A DNA stretch of 64,000 nt from Laetiporus sulphureus 93-53 (taxonomy: Eukaryota > Basidiomycota > Agaricomycetes > Polyporales > Laetiporaceae): assembly GCF_001632365.1 (NCBI RefSeq), contig NW_024468566.1:176320-240319 (forward strand), written 5' to 3'. The notes below the pieces were generated by a model that saw nothing but the letters and a program-made list of their open reading frames with translations, ran no database searches and was not told the DNA's origin. This document shows, in pieces, positions 1 through 10,859 of this stretch. The position numbers and the translations under genes are program-made. Position 1 is the stretch's first letter; the number at the start of each line of letters is the position of its first letter.

Positions 1-604
1 AGTCGAAGGAACTCGTTATTTCCGCGATGCTGTCCTCTGAGTCGTACAGCAGACGGGCAATATCGTCCTCCGTAGCCTCGGTAATGAGGAGACGAGGGAG
101 CGCTGCGGGTGTCGGAGTGTTTAGCTCTGAGCTGAAGGAAATGCCCGAGTCGGAGGGACTTCTGCGCTGGCTCCTTGAGGTGGTGGGATAACCGTCATTG
201 CGACTAGTACGTGAGGTTCGGGTGGTGCAAGGGGTGACAACCTGGCCGTTCTCGAGGATGTCGATGTATTCACCGCGAGGAGTGCGCATAGCCCATGTCC
301 CACGGGGGCTGTGGACGACAATGCTGCTCGTCGGCGTGGGGATCTTGATACGCGAAGGCGGGGTGATGAACGCGGAGAAGGGGATGGAGGGGCGCTTGTG
401 CTTGTCTCCCTGCATGAGGCGCGGGAGAATGCGCTTGCGGGAATTCTCGCTCGTGCTCGAGGCAGAGACATTGAAAGAGTTTGTCGGAGTCTGGAATAGG
501 GTGGGGACGAGAGGCGGGTGGAATGCCGGCTTGGGAGCCGGGGTGAAGGCCTTGAGGACCTTGCGGACGGCCTTCGTGAAGCCCAGCTTGACTTTGGACT
601 TCAT
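1..604 (-). CDS. Unknown basic, Ser/Thr/Pro-rich protein, 3' end beyond the window
   Basis: An open minus-strand frame of 201 codons runs from an ATG at 604 to the window edge without a stop. The N-terminus is strongly basic (MKSKVKLGFTKAVRKVLKAF) and could form an amphipathic helix. The rest is rich in Ser, Thr and Pro and looks disordered, with an acidic stretch (ATEDDIARLLYDSEDS) near the window edge. I recognise no domain. A TATA-like motif lies about 160 bp upstream. The start is uncertain: the first ATG after that TATA is at 689, has a good CAACC context, but is in another frame, so either a small 5' intron exists or 604 is reached by leaky scanning. The long plus-strand frame over the same bases is a GC-rich shadow. 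Confidence 0.6.
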   Translation of the reverse strand, partial: MKSKVKLGFTKAVRKVLKAFTPAPKPAFHPPLVPTLFQTPTNSFNVSASSTSENSRKRILPRLMQGDKHKRPSIPFSAFITPPSRIKIPTPTSSIVVHSPRGTWAMRTPRGEYIDILENGQVVTPCTTRTSRTSRNDGYPTTSRSQRRSPSDSGISFSSELNTPTPAALPRLLITEATEDDIARLLYDSEDSIAEITSSFD

Positions 605-763
605 GGAGGCACCTACGGGGCGAACGGGGGCGTGCTCTCGGAGGAGAGCGGGAACGACGAGCAGCGGTGCACGTGCGAGAGTGAACATGGTTGTTGAAGC
701 TTGGGTGGTCTGGACGAATGCGAATCGGTAATAGGTGAAGAAGAGAGGGGCTGGAAGTTGGGT

Positions 764-780
764 GGTTTATATCTCTATAG
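764..780 (-). promoter_or_regulatory. TATA-like core promoter of the gene at 1-604
   Basis: The minus strand reads CTATAGAGATATAAACC. It is followed by a pyrimidine-rich CCTCTCTTCTTCACC stretch, typical of fungal start-site regions, about 40 bp before the first ATG. Confidence 0.5.
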
Positions 781-783
781 AGG

Positions 784-2043
784 CTGGCACTTACGTGTGG
801 CTGGCTGTATGGACGGACTGTGAGCGCGATGTTCTAGGCATTACGATGTGGACTGAAGTACTGAACAGTTGAGTGCGCGCATGGAACGCAAGCAAGGGGA
901 CTGCGATGTATCTCCAGCGGCACCAAAATGATGGTCGTGCATAGATATGTGGATAGGCGGTGGAGATATCCGCTGCAAGTGTGGTCTTATCCCATCGGGA
1001 TTCTTGCGAAGCGCATATACATGTCAGTGACCACACGGGGATCGCGATGATCACCAGTAAATCAAGCGGCATTGCGTGGTTGAATTTTCGCGAACATGCT
1101 TCCACGGATCGCGAGGTAATATAATGAAGGAATTCAGGAAATACGTAAGCTTCAAGTGTGCGGGAACGATGCTGTAGCTGTGGGGAAAGAATTCACCATA
1201 ATCTCCACGCATACTTATACGGCCTTTGGCAGCAAGAGCGAGCAGTAGCATGCATCACAACACCGGAGAAACCAAACAAAAGGGTGGTTTAGCATGGAAT
1301 AGGCATGGCACAGTGCAGTGTGCACCGTGACAGAGGCGACTGAGACGAGCGCTCAGCTCACGTCGAGAACGCGATCACGTGATATCGCTTCGCGCGTTCG
1401 CGTTTGCGGCGGCCAGACGTCCGTGGCCAACGCATACATAACTTACAGGTTTCCAGTAGTATTGCCAGGTAGCGTCGTAGTTGCATCGAGGTCAACATTT
1501 TGAGCTATCTTTCTTCCCTCTGTTCGGTACAGAGCAATTTATCCTAGGGAGCATTTGCTGTGTAAAAATGGGGTATATGCATGCGTGCACCCTCGAGACC
1601 AAGCTAGGAGTGTCACAGTGCACGCGGATGAAGTGCGGCTAACAGCGACAGAGAACGCAAAAACCTTGTTGGCCAATGCAGGTTCTGACGTGGCCGAAAG
1701 CTGAGTTGGCACCGGCCGATTCATTAGTTTCATGCTACCATCCCGCGCACTTGGCGGACTCGTAAGAGCGTCAGAAGTCGAGCGGTTGACTGCTTGTAGG
1801 TAGCATGTTTTTAAACACGGATATATATGCCCATTAGCATCAACATGTGCGTGATGAACGCATCTGTGGCTGATATATCCCACTGCGAGCACGAGCGGCC
1901 GACGATGAACCGCGTTCCATAGCGATAAACTTCGGCGACATCGAAAACCAACAAGCATCGTTTCCAAAGACTCTACATGTATCATTCAGTGATCGACCTT
2001 TCGTATCCACTAGCAGATAGGATCGAAGCACGATTCCGATCGC
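784..2043. other. Intergenic, no supported gene
   Basis: Only short overlapping frames on both strands without recognisable motifs or paired splice signals. I see no coding gene here. Confidence 0.5.
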
Positions 2044-3010
2044 CTATCCCTGTAGAGACGCCCTGAGCTCCCACACGCTCTTGATCGCCGGGCGCGCCAT
2101 GAGCTTCTGATGCCACCTGCAAGACACGCGACTCAGCCTCCGTACACACCATCTCAAGGAAAAACAGGTGAAAACGCACGCATGGAATGCGGGATAGTCC
2201 TTCTCGAGGTCGAGCCCCTCGACGTCGTTGATAATCATCCCGAGCGCAGCATTGTTCCATCTGATTCACATCACGTCAGTCGTTCAGCACAAGACGCGTG
2301 GTCGATCGGTACACGGCCACGCACGTTATGAACGCCATATCCGCGACGGAGCATTTGCCGCCGACGAGCCACTCCTGCTTCTGCAGCACGCCGTCGAGCA
2401 CGCCGATCACGCGGAGCGCCTCCTTCTGGTACCGCTGGACGGCGCTCGGCACCTTCTCCGGGTGGTACACCTTGAACCAGATCGCCTGGCCAAAGTACGG
2501 GCTGCAGAGCGTCAGCATAAAAGCGAAAAGCGGACGAAGGATGTGGGCGCGCACCCCTGTCCGGAGGCCTGGAAGAAGAGCCACTGGAGCTGAAGGATCT
2601 TGTCCTCGGGCGTCACGGCCGAGATGCGGTGTGCGGTGTCGTACTTTTCGACGAGATACGTGATGATCGCGTCCGACTCCCTGGCGCGCGCGCATTAGCA
2701 ACACAGCAATTTTAGCACACCGGGCGATGCGCGGACCAGACGACAAAGTTGTTGTTCTTGTGGTCAATGATGGTCGGGATGCGCCCGTTCGGGTTGTACT
2801 TGGTGTATGCGGGCGCTTTGATCTCGCCCTTGTCAAAGTCGAGGTAGATGCTCTCGTACGTGAGGCCGAGCTCGGTCATGACCATCGCGACTTTCCTAAA
2901 GATGGTTATGCAGTCAGCGTGGCTCGCAGACGCGTCGAACAAGAGCGCACGAACCAGCCGTTGGGGCCGCCCTTGTGGGTGTAGAGCGTGAACTGCGTTT
3001 TGGGCAACAT
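2044..3010 (-). CDS. Glutathione S-transferase, Ure2p-like class, six exons, 223 aa
   Basis: Predicted cytosolic enzyme joining glutathione to electrophiles, or reducing peroxides. Exons (minus): 3010-2955, 2895-2737, 2680-2555, 2501-2325, 2260-2180, 2116-2044; the sum is 672 nt, all junctions keep frame, and introns are 53-64 bp with GT-AG ends. The thioredoxin-like half begins TLYTHKGGPNGWKVAM, the signature of fungal Ure2-like GSTs. It continues through GLTYESIYLDFDKGEIKAP and YNPNGRIPTIIDH, where NGRIP holds the cis-Pro, and ESDAIITYL. The alpha-helical half contains GPYFGQAIWF and the N-capping/hydrophobic-staple segment SVADMAFITWN. The length is normal for the class. The start MLPKTQFTLYTH is the only ATG just before the first beta strand. 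In fungi this class serves nitrogen regulation, oxidative stress or xenobiotic detoxification; which applies here cannot be told. Confidence 0.93.
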
Positions 3011-3690
3011 GTTCGTACGGCGCTGGATGAGATACTAACAGGGTGAGGATCTTTATGCAAGGACGAGGAGGACTTGGTACGTCTGTGCAAGTCCTGACAC
3101 CCGTCTCTTAAACGATCGCCAGAGCCTCTCATTACTCCTCTCCCCTCTTGCGTAATTCAGCGCACTGCTGACAAAAGCGTCGCCATGTCAGTCAGCGAAC
3201 GTCTCATCGCGTTGATGTCAGTGCGCTGCTCAAGGGAGAAGCACTTACTCCGTGAGTGGCTGGCTGTGCGAGCGTCTCCAGATGACTGAGCATTGGAGCA
3301 ATGATCGATGCCGCGGGGTGATGGCCTGAGACTCTTGCTTAGGAAGCATATATTCGATCTTCGCGACCGCGGCGTTGCTGCGTTTGAGAATGCAATTGCT
3401 GCGAGAACGAGGCGGCCGATACGCACGAGCGTCGGCAAGGCGAACCAGGGTTGTCAACGCAGTCAGCAGAGCTACAATCACCCTGTAAGCTGTGTCGAAT
3501 GGTGCAGACGGTCGCCTGTAGTGCAACGGTGCGTCCCATGTCCGCCACTCGCCGCACATGGGCAAAGAGGAGTTGCGGTAGAATCCCATGAGTGGCGCGG
3601 AGGGACGCGAGTGACAGGGAGGGATGCAGCCGTGACTGTCACACTCACGCATCTCGATTCTCCTCCGCGTCTTCGCGTCTCTCCCTGCGG
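3011..3690. other. Intergenic, no supported gene
   Basis: Frames here (one of 231 codons on the minus strand reaches into the next promoter region) have no motif and cut across the conserved upstream sequence of the F-box array. I see no gene. Confidence 0.5.
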
Positions 3691-4018
3691 TCTGCGGCGA
3701 GCACGACCATAGCAGGGGAACTCCTCCCCTCGATGAAAAGCTCGTCGCACCGCTCTTCACTCCTGGCTTTTCTCTTCTGACCAACCCGAGCTCATCTACA
3801 ACCAACAACCTCTCTCCATCCGTCCTACTTTCCCAACGTCCTAACTCACGTGTGTCCCACTCGCCTACCCGTTCGCCACCAGTGCTCCCGCTACAGACAC
3901 GGTGCAAAGTCTGCCGCTCAGACGTTTTCCACCCATTCACTTCCGCTGCTCTTGCCTGCTCCTGCCACCTCTACTCTCCTCATAGAACATTGCCATCGCA
4001 AAGTCAACTTCACCGACA

Positions 4019-5853
4019 ATGTCACGTCAGAAACGTGGTACGAAGACACCTTCGCTCGAAGGCTTGAGGGTGTCGGACTTGATCAGGATGCGGTCTTCCA
4101 AGCTCGACCAAAGGGATACTCGCCAACGGTGCGTCCCTGCTCACCCCGATCATATCATTATACATCCTGACTGCGACTCATCGTATACAGCGCACGTGAG
4201 GTCAGTAACCTTTGCTCCCAGTCTAGTTCAAAAATCCGATGTGACAGCATATAGCTCAGGCACCTTGAAGGGCTGATCAAGGCAGCCGAGGTTCAAGCTG
4301 AGCGGTGCGACAGCAATGCCCACGTCGCGATCAATCGTCTTCCTCCCGAAGTGCTCCGGGAGATATTCGTAACGACTTGCACCGTCAAGCTAAATGAATA
4401 TATATCTAAATACTATGGAGGCGAGGGCTTTACGACCATCTGGGACCCAATTTGAATTGACAAGGGCAGAGCAGTCACTCTCATGCTTGTCTGCCATCAT
4501 TGGAAAGAGATCGCCTTGGGGGTCCAGGAGCTCTGGAATGGCATTGAAACATATTGGGAACGTGAAGATCGTATCTTGCTAAAGAGATCCGGCCGAGGCC
4601 CGCTCAAGGTGCTGGCTTTTGACGAATTGGAACCCTCTTGTGCTGTTGCGCATGCTCTCAAAAATGTGGAGCATTCATCCCGAATCCAAGAGTTGTGCTG
4701 GATAGGGCTCCCAGAGAATGAGGAAGAATATCTTCAAAAATATCTTCAAATGCCCGCGCCCTCGCTGAGGTCTCTTGCGTTGCAAGTTGACTGGAGTGCT
4801 ACGCCAGATGGATCATTCAAACTCTTCGACAACCACACCCCATGTCTGGAACGCCTGTCACTGTCATATGTGAATTGGCTGCCCAGCAATGCATTCATCA
4901 AACTGACATTCTTGGCTCTCGACCTCGAAGATTGCATGGTACCTGAAGCTCTCATCAAATTACGCAGCTTGCTTGCTGGAACACCGAACCTAGTCGATCT
5001 CATCCTACGATATGTGGCTGATGATCACTACAAGCATGTCCGAATAAAAACAGAGGCTGCGGACATGAAGCTTGTGTCGCTCACTCGATTGCGTCGATTA
5101 CTGATCGAGGGTATGTGGACCGACGATATCGACTTTGTCTTCCGGGACGCTCGCCTCAACGAAGACCTGTCCGTCTCGATCAAACATATGAATTGGCGGG
5201 GTGATTCGCAGCGACTTTTAGAAGTGGTATCCACTTGGTCGTTGAATGCCTTGAAGGAACCCAAAGAACTACATTTCCAGCAGGATGTCGCCATCGTCGC
5301 CGGAGCCTCTTCTGGTCTCCGTTTCCAGGTCAAGAGCGGCATGACTCTGGAAGATTGGGCTGCATTCAACTGGCCACAGATTCTTCCCCTTTCCAGCATC
5401 TCGCACTTGTGCATGTTCGAGTTGGACGCATACGAGGAGCCCGGTCTTGAACCTGTCCACAACTTTCTTAGGGAGATGACTGCACTTGAAACACTGTCCG
5501 TCGACATTGATGGCCTGACGGAGATCGTCGATGCATTCACACTCTTCCGAGACCCGATCGACCTGCCTCTCTGTCCCACACTGACCACGCTACGTATCGC
5601 CATCCAGAAAGATAGCGATTGTGACATCTTCCTGGACTCGATCCTCCCACATCGCGCGCAGCTTGGCATCAAGCACCTTTATATTGGGCTGACCAATCCT
5701 CAGCTCAGAGAACACTGGAGACCTCGTCAAGCTGTGAAGGACCAATTGCGTGGCAACTTCGAGTCGGTGAATTTGTATGTTGACGAATACAACATTACTT
5801 TGCCGCCGGTTTGTGTTGAGGAGGCGCATCGTTTGTGGCCGCCCTGGCTTTAG
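4019..5853 (+). pseudogene. F-box/LRR protein, copy 1, disrupted
   Basis: Paralogue of the three genes that follow. Exon 1 is 4019-4200, intron 4201-4254, exon 2 4255-5853. Two lesions separate it from its siblings. Exon 1 is 182 nt instead of 183 (one base lost near GACTGCGACTCATCG), shifting frame before the splice. An in-frame TGA stands at 4453-4455 where the others have TGG (Pro-Thr-Trp-Ile). After that stop 1.4 kb remain open, with the second half of the F-box (MLVCHHWKEIALGVQELWNG) and the LRR-like region intact, so inactivation looks recent. A shortened protein from ATG 4483 would lack the start of the F-box and probably could not bind Skp1. Confidence 0.85.
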
Positions 5854-6113
5854 GTGTTGTGTGGACGAGAGATGACGTGAATTGCGGTGAAACCAAACGT
5901 ATGCTCATGTCTGGGTTCTCCTCTCGTCGCTCAGCGCTCATCGCTCCTTATCAGTTATACCGGTGCTTACAGAGAGCGGGCATGTATTAGGGAGGGAGAA
6001 GTACGTATTTTATGCTACAGCTGATGTCATCCTTTATGAATGCGAATGCAATCTTTGGACTGAGATGTCGTGAATGTCGTGACTAGTCCTAACCAGTTCA
6101 CAGTGACATGCAC

Positions 6114-6290
6114 TCAGCCGCTGTCCACGCCCGTAATGTCTGTGGCTGAGATGTGGTTCGCGATATCTGATTTAGTCAGGCATGTCATTGACGTGCCAGA
6201 CTTGTTCAGGCCGGAGCTGCAGCTCTGGAGGACGTATGCAATGCTCACACACTGCGTTGAATTGCCATTGATGTAGGCGTTGTCGCGCTC
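6114..6290 (-). pseudogene. Relic of the array's Cys-rich gene, copy 1
   Basis: The minus strand encodes an INGNSTQCVSIAYVLQSCSSG exon followed by a SGTSMTC segment, clearly related to the better preserved copy at 10257-10837. Only the last exon region is recognisable and the tail is shortened. Confidence 0.5.
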
Positions 6291-7830
6291 TCAGAGAGAA
6301 GATATGCATCAAAATACTGGCCACGGACTAGTGAAGTACTGCGATGCACTCGACCGTCAGTAAATGTTCTTCTGAATCAATCGGTCACTTGCGCTCATAT
6401 CTATTTGCACACAGACGTACTCGTTTCAATTTGTTTCCAACATGCTACCACGCTCGAAGCATCTGTACTCGGCTCCTGCGAAAGCACCATCATATGCTCT
6501 CGAATTCCAGCTCGCAACGTATGGCGACCGACGACTGCAGTTCCCCCCAAGCCACTGAGCGCACAGTCCGGCGGGCGCCCTAACGAGATCGGCTCGCGAT
6601 GACGATGTGCGCACCGTACCTCGCTCGCTTTCTGATGACCGTTCTTGCTTTCACACCGCTCTACAGAATACAGCCCACACCCTTGGAACTCGTGCGGCCA
6701 CTGGACGTACCCGTGCTGAACCGTACGCATCGCATGTCCACTTTGGAGCCCTGTCAACAGATATCTTCAGCACGTTTCTGTCAGAATCATTCCATCGTAT
6801 AGATCGAGCACTTGTTCTCGCGTAGCACGCCAGGCAGACACGAATGCACCAACTCCTCGAATTTTTGTCCACTGAAACTTCCAGCCCCGCCATCCTTCGA
6901 TCACCACCTTCGCTCACCTGAAGCGTGGGGTGGGTCGCAGGGAGTCAACACACAATTACCAGACACACGCTGTGCCCACGTCTTTGCGGACATCGCTGAC
7001 ATGCTCATAGTGGTTCTTGCAGATAAAGACCCCACCATTCTCTGGACCAGATACGACGGTCGACCTTGCGAGATGCACACTTGTCTGGATGTGCACATGC
7101 AGTCTTGCCCGACTATCCCATGAGAATCGGAATAAACCCCGTTGAGTCGAACCAATCCCTACGTGGTATGACCCACGCGTGCGAAGTGTATATCAAGAAA
7201 AAAAGAAATTAATCGCATGGACGTGCCGTCTGTAAGTCTCCATCCGAACGTCCCTCGCTCATCGCTGATGCGTTTCCCAAGCAGACACGCATCACTGACC
7301 TGCCCTACCTGTTGGGTTGCACGCGCTGAAGCTCTGCCCGAGTTCTGACGCGGGCTCGCCGACAACCTTGCCGCAAGCCAGCTTCGCAAAACACTCGCTT
7401 GTTGCTTACATTCGTGAGGTAGGGTCGGACCAGTGCTTGCTCGTGGCCTCGCCGAGTTGCCTCAATCGCGGATGAGATGCGGCCAGGGCACCTGAATATG
7501 ATTGAAAGAGATGGAGGCTAAGGGATACAGTAGCGCGGAGAGAATAAAATGGACCACGATAATTGAGAGCTCACCGTGCTCCGCACACCACTCATCTCGC
7601 GAGAGCCCATGTCTGCCATTCGCAGTATATGTGCCTGTACTACGTGGCGTGTCCTGGTGAGTGGTAGAGTAGTATCGAGTGGCGGTACAGCACAGACGCT
7701 GGACCATCGACTCGGACTTTCCCGCAAACGTCTGTCTGGTCACGCTCGTTCATCTGAGCCCTCACTCGCGCCCATGTAGTCACAAGTTCAGGACGTGAGT
7801 ACTTGAGTACTGAATATTATAGCAAGCACA
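6291..7830. other. Spacer of tandem unit 1
   Basis: Sequence shared at moderate identity with spacers 2 and 3. No intact open frame with a motif. The block at 7220-7270 recurs near 11810 and 15395. Confidence 0.6.
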
Positions 7831-8174
7831 GTAGACGGGATCTGCGGTGAGCACGACCATAGCGGGAGCGCTTTTGCCACTCCGCGCTTCGTGCACACAC
7901 GGTGCTGGCTCTTCTCTGAGTCAACTCAAGCTCCTCTACAACCAACAACCCCTCTCCATCCATCCTCCTACTTTCGCTCTGCCCGCGCCACGCCCACAGT
8001 CCGAACTCACGTGTGTCCCACTCGCCTACCCGTTCGCTACTCCCCCTACAAAGCACGGTTCAAAGTCTGCCGCTCAGACGTTTTCCACCCATCCACTTCC
8101 GCTGCCCTTGCCTGCTCCTGTCACCTCGACTCTCCCCATAGAACATTGCCATCGCAAACTCAACTTCACCGACA

Positions 8175-9991
8175 ATGTCACATCAGAAACGTGGTAAAAA
8201 GATGCCTTCGCTCGAACAATCAAGTGTGTCGGACTTGATCAAGATGCGGTCTTCCAAGCTCGAGCAAAGGGACACTCGGCAACGGTGCGTCCCTGCCCAT
8301 CCCGATCATATCATTATACATACTGACCGCGACCTCATCGTATACAGCGCACGTGAGGTCAGTAACCCTTGCTTCTAGTCGAGATCAACAACTGATGTAA
8401 CAGCATATAGCTCAAGCATCTTGATGAGCTGATCAAGGCAGTCGGGTTTCATGCTGAGCGGCGTGACTGCAATGCCCGCGTCGCGATCAACCGTCTTCCT
8501 GCTGAAGTGCTCCGGGAGATATTCACGACCAGCTGCACCGTCAAGCTAGCTCAATACAGATCTCTACACTATTACTGCAACGATATAACGACCATCTGGA
8601 ACCCAACTTGGATCGAAAAGGGCAGAGCAGTCACTCTCATGCTCGTCTGCTATCATTGGAAAGAGATCGCCTTGGAAATCCAGGAGCTTTGGAAAGGCGT
8701 TGAATCATATTGGGGACATCAAGACCATACCTTGCTGGAGAGGTCCGGTCGAGGCCCGCTCAAGGTGCTGATCCGCGGCGATCTGGAACCCTCTTGTGCT
8801 GTTGCGCATGTTCTCCATAATGTAGAGCATTCATCCCGAATCCAAGAATTGTACTGGATATTGGGCTCAGCACATAAGGATCTTCGAATGCCAGCACCCT
8901 CACTGAGGTCTCTTGCGTTGCGAAGTTACCCGAGTCAAATACCAGATGAATCACTCAAACTCTTCGGCAATCACACCCCGTGTCTGGAACGCCTGTCACT
9001 GTCATGTGCGGGTTGGTTGCCCAGCAATGCGTTCGCCAATCTGACATCCTTGGCTATCGAGTATTGCTACGTAACCAAATCCTGCGCCAAAATACGCAGC
9101 TTGCTCGCTGGAACACTGAACCTAGTCGATCTCATCCTACGAGATGTGGCTGGCAATAACTTCCCACACGTTCGAGTGGAAATTGGGGCTGCGAGCATGA
9201 AGTCTGTGTCGCTCGCTCAGTTGCGCCGATTACTGATCGAGGATATGCGGACCGATGATATCGACTATGTGTTCCGGGATGCTCGGCTAAACGAAGACCT
9301 GTCGGTCTCGATCAAACATAGGCCAGGCAGTGATGAGCAGCGACTTTTAGAAGTGGTATCCACTTGGTCGTTGAATGCCCTGAAGCAACCCAAAGAACTG
9401 CATTTCCAGCAGCATGTCGCCGTCATTGCTGGAGCCTCTTCTGGTTTCCGTTTTGAGGTCAGGAGAAGCATGACCCTCGAGGACTGGACCACACTCGACT
9501 GGCCACGGATTCTTCCCCTTTCCAGCATCTCTCACCTATGCGTGTTTCAGGATGCACGCAGGCTACCCGGTCTTGAACGTGTCTACAATCTTTTTGGGAA
9601 GATGACCGTGCTTCAGACACTGTCTGTCAACATTGATGGCCTGACGGAGATCGTCGATGCACTCACATCCTTCCGAGACCCAATCGACCCACCTCTCTGT
9701 CCCACACTGACCACGCTACGTATTGTCATCTGGAAAGATAGTGATTGTGACATCATCCTGGACTCGGTCCTCCCGCACCGTGCGCAGCTTGGCGTCAAGC
9801 ACCTTTATATTGGGCTGATCGATCCTCAGCTTAGTGAAGACTGGAGACCTCGTCAAGTTGTGGAGGACCAATTTCATGGCAAATTCGAGTCGGTGAATTT
9901 CGAAATGCTGTTGTCTGGTAATGAATACGGCATTACTTTGCCGCCAGTTTGCGATGAGGAGGCGCATGCTTTGTGGACGCCCTGGCTTTAG
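8175..9991 (+). CDS. F-box/LRR protein, copy 2, two exons, 587 aa
   Basis: Predicted substrate-recognition subunit of an SCF (Skp1-cullin-F-box) ubiquitin ligase. Exon 1 is 8175-8357 (61 codons), intron 8358-8410 (53 bp), exon 2 8411-9991. The F-box-like domain at about residues 85-150 begins INRLPAEVLREIF and ends LMLVCYHWKEIALEIQELW, the usual agaricomycete form (LP.E.L..IF ... VC..W..I...LW). The remaining 430 residues contain irregular leucine-rich repeats, for example PCLERLSLSCAGWLPSNAF and LTSLAIEYC. Exon 1 encodes a short charged helix (SDLIKMRSSKLEQRDTRQR) and a hydrophobic strand HIIIHT. The ATG lies in ACCGACAATG, conserved in copies 1 and 4. Such genes are hugely expanded in mushrooms, usually with unknown targets. 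This copy has no lesion. Confidence 0.85.
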
Positions 9992-10256
9992 GCGTCGTGT
10001 GGACGAGAGATGGCGTGGATTGCGGTGAGAACAAATGTTTGCTCATGTCTGGGTTGTCGTCTCGGTCGCTAAGCGCTCATTGCTTATTACCAGTTATACC
10101 GATACTTACAGACAGTGAGCATGTATTAGGGAGGGAGAAGTACGTATTTTATGCTACAGCAAATGTCAACCCTCGTGAATGCAAATGCAAGCTTTCAACT
10201 GAGATGTTGTGAATGTCATGACTATGCGCTAACCCTGCACAGCGCCATGCACTCAG

Positions 10257-10837
10257 TCACTGTCCATACATGATGCCGCCCGTAGCATCCTTGGCTGAGA
10301 TGCCATCGCAGGTGCAGTGTGTCCGCCTCGCGATGTCCGATTCAATCATGCAGGTCACTGACGTGCCAGACTTGTCGAAGCTGGAGCTGCGGAAGTACCG
10401 GAGAGCGTACCCATCATCCATGCACTGCGCAAAGTGAACGGCGGCAGCTCACCGGCGAAGCTTGAGCTCTCTTTGAGCGAGGCGAACTCGGCGTTCCGCT
10501 TCTGCACCTGCTGTCCGAAAGTTCGTGAGGACGAAGTTGCTGCCACTTACCGCCGACGTGGCGATTGCACTCACACGCATCGCTGCGACTGAGGACATGG
10601 TAGCCGAAGATGATGCGACCACTATGGGTGACGACGTGCTTGAAGAGTTGCTGCCCATTATGCCATGGACCATCGCATCGGCAGCTGTCAGGATCCGGCT
10701 CTCCACATCTGACATCTTGTCGCTGTTTATGAGCGAGAGTGCATAGCAACTCGGCCCAGAGCTGCAGCCCTGGAGGACACATGCATCGCTCACGCATTGT
10801 GCGGATTTGCCATTGATGCAGGTGTCCGAATCGTCCT
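10257..10837 (-). pseudogene. Cys-rich gene of the array, copy 2, decayed
   Basis: Best preserved copy of an opposite-strand gene found in three of the four units. One exon, 10837-10551, starts after a good acceptor (TCTCTTTAG). It encodes DTCINGKSAQCVSDACVLQG then a Ser/Ala-rich stretch (GSNSSSTSSPIVVASSSAT). A 40-bp GTAAGT...ACAG intron follows, then QVQKRNAEFASLKESSSFA. The final part reads HFAQCMDDGYALRYF, then SGTSVTCMIESDIARRTHC, ending at TGA 10257. The donor after SSSFA is present, but the rest of that intron and the start of the next exon, intact in copy 3, are deleted, so the frame is not continuous. The first exon or exons cannot be identified. Cys spacing and Ser-rich linkers suggest a secreted or surface protein, but no family is recognised. 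Confidence 0.5.
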
Positions 10838-10859
10838 CTAAAGAGAAGATGCGGGCTAG

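Noticed and set aside
198..731. 177-codon plus-strand frame
   Set aside because: Antisense to the better supported minus-strand frame with its own promoter. It has no motif and results from GC-rich codon use.
3245..3940. 231-codon minus-strand frame
   Set aside because: Covers the conserved upstream sequence of the F-box genes but is not kept open in the homologous region of unit 2. No motif.
5028..5672. 214-codon minus-strand frame in F-box copy 1
   Set aside because: Shadow frame that recurs antisense in the paralogues because the sense strand is conserved. No independent support.
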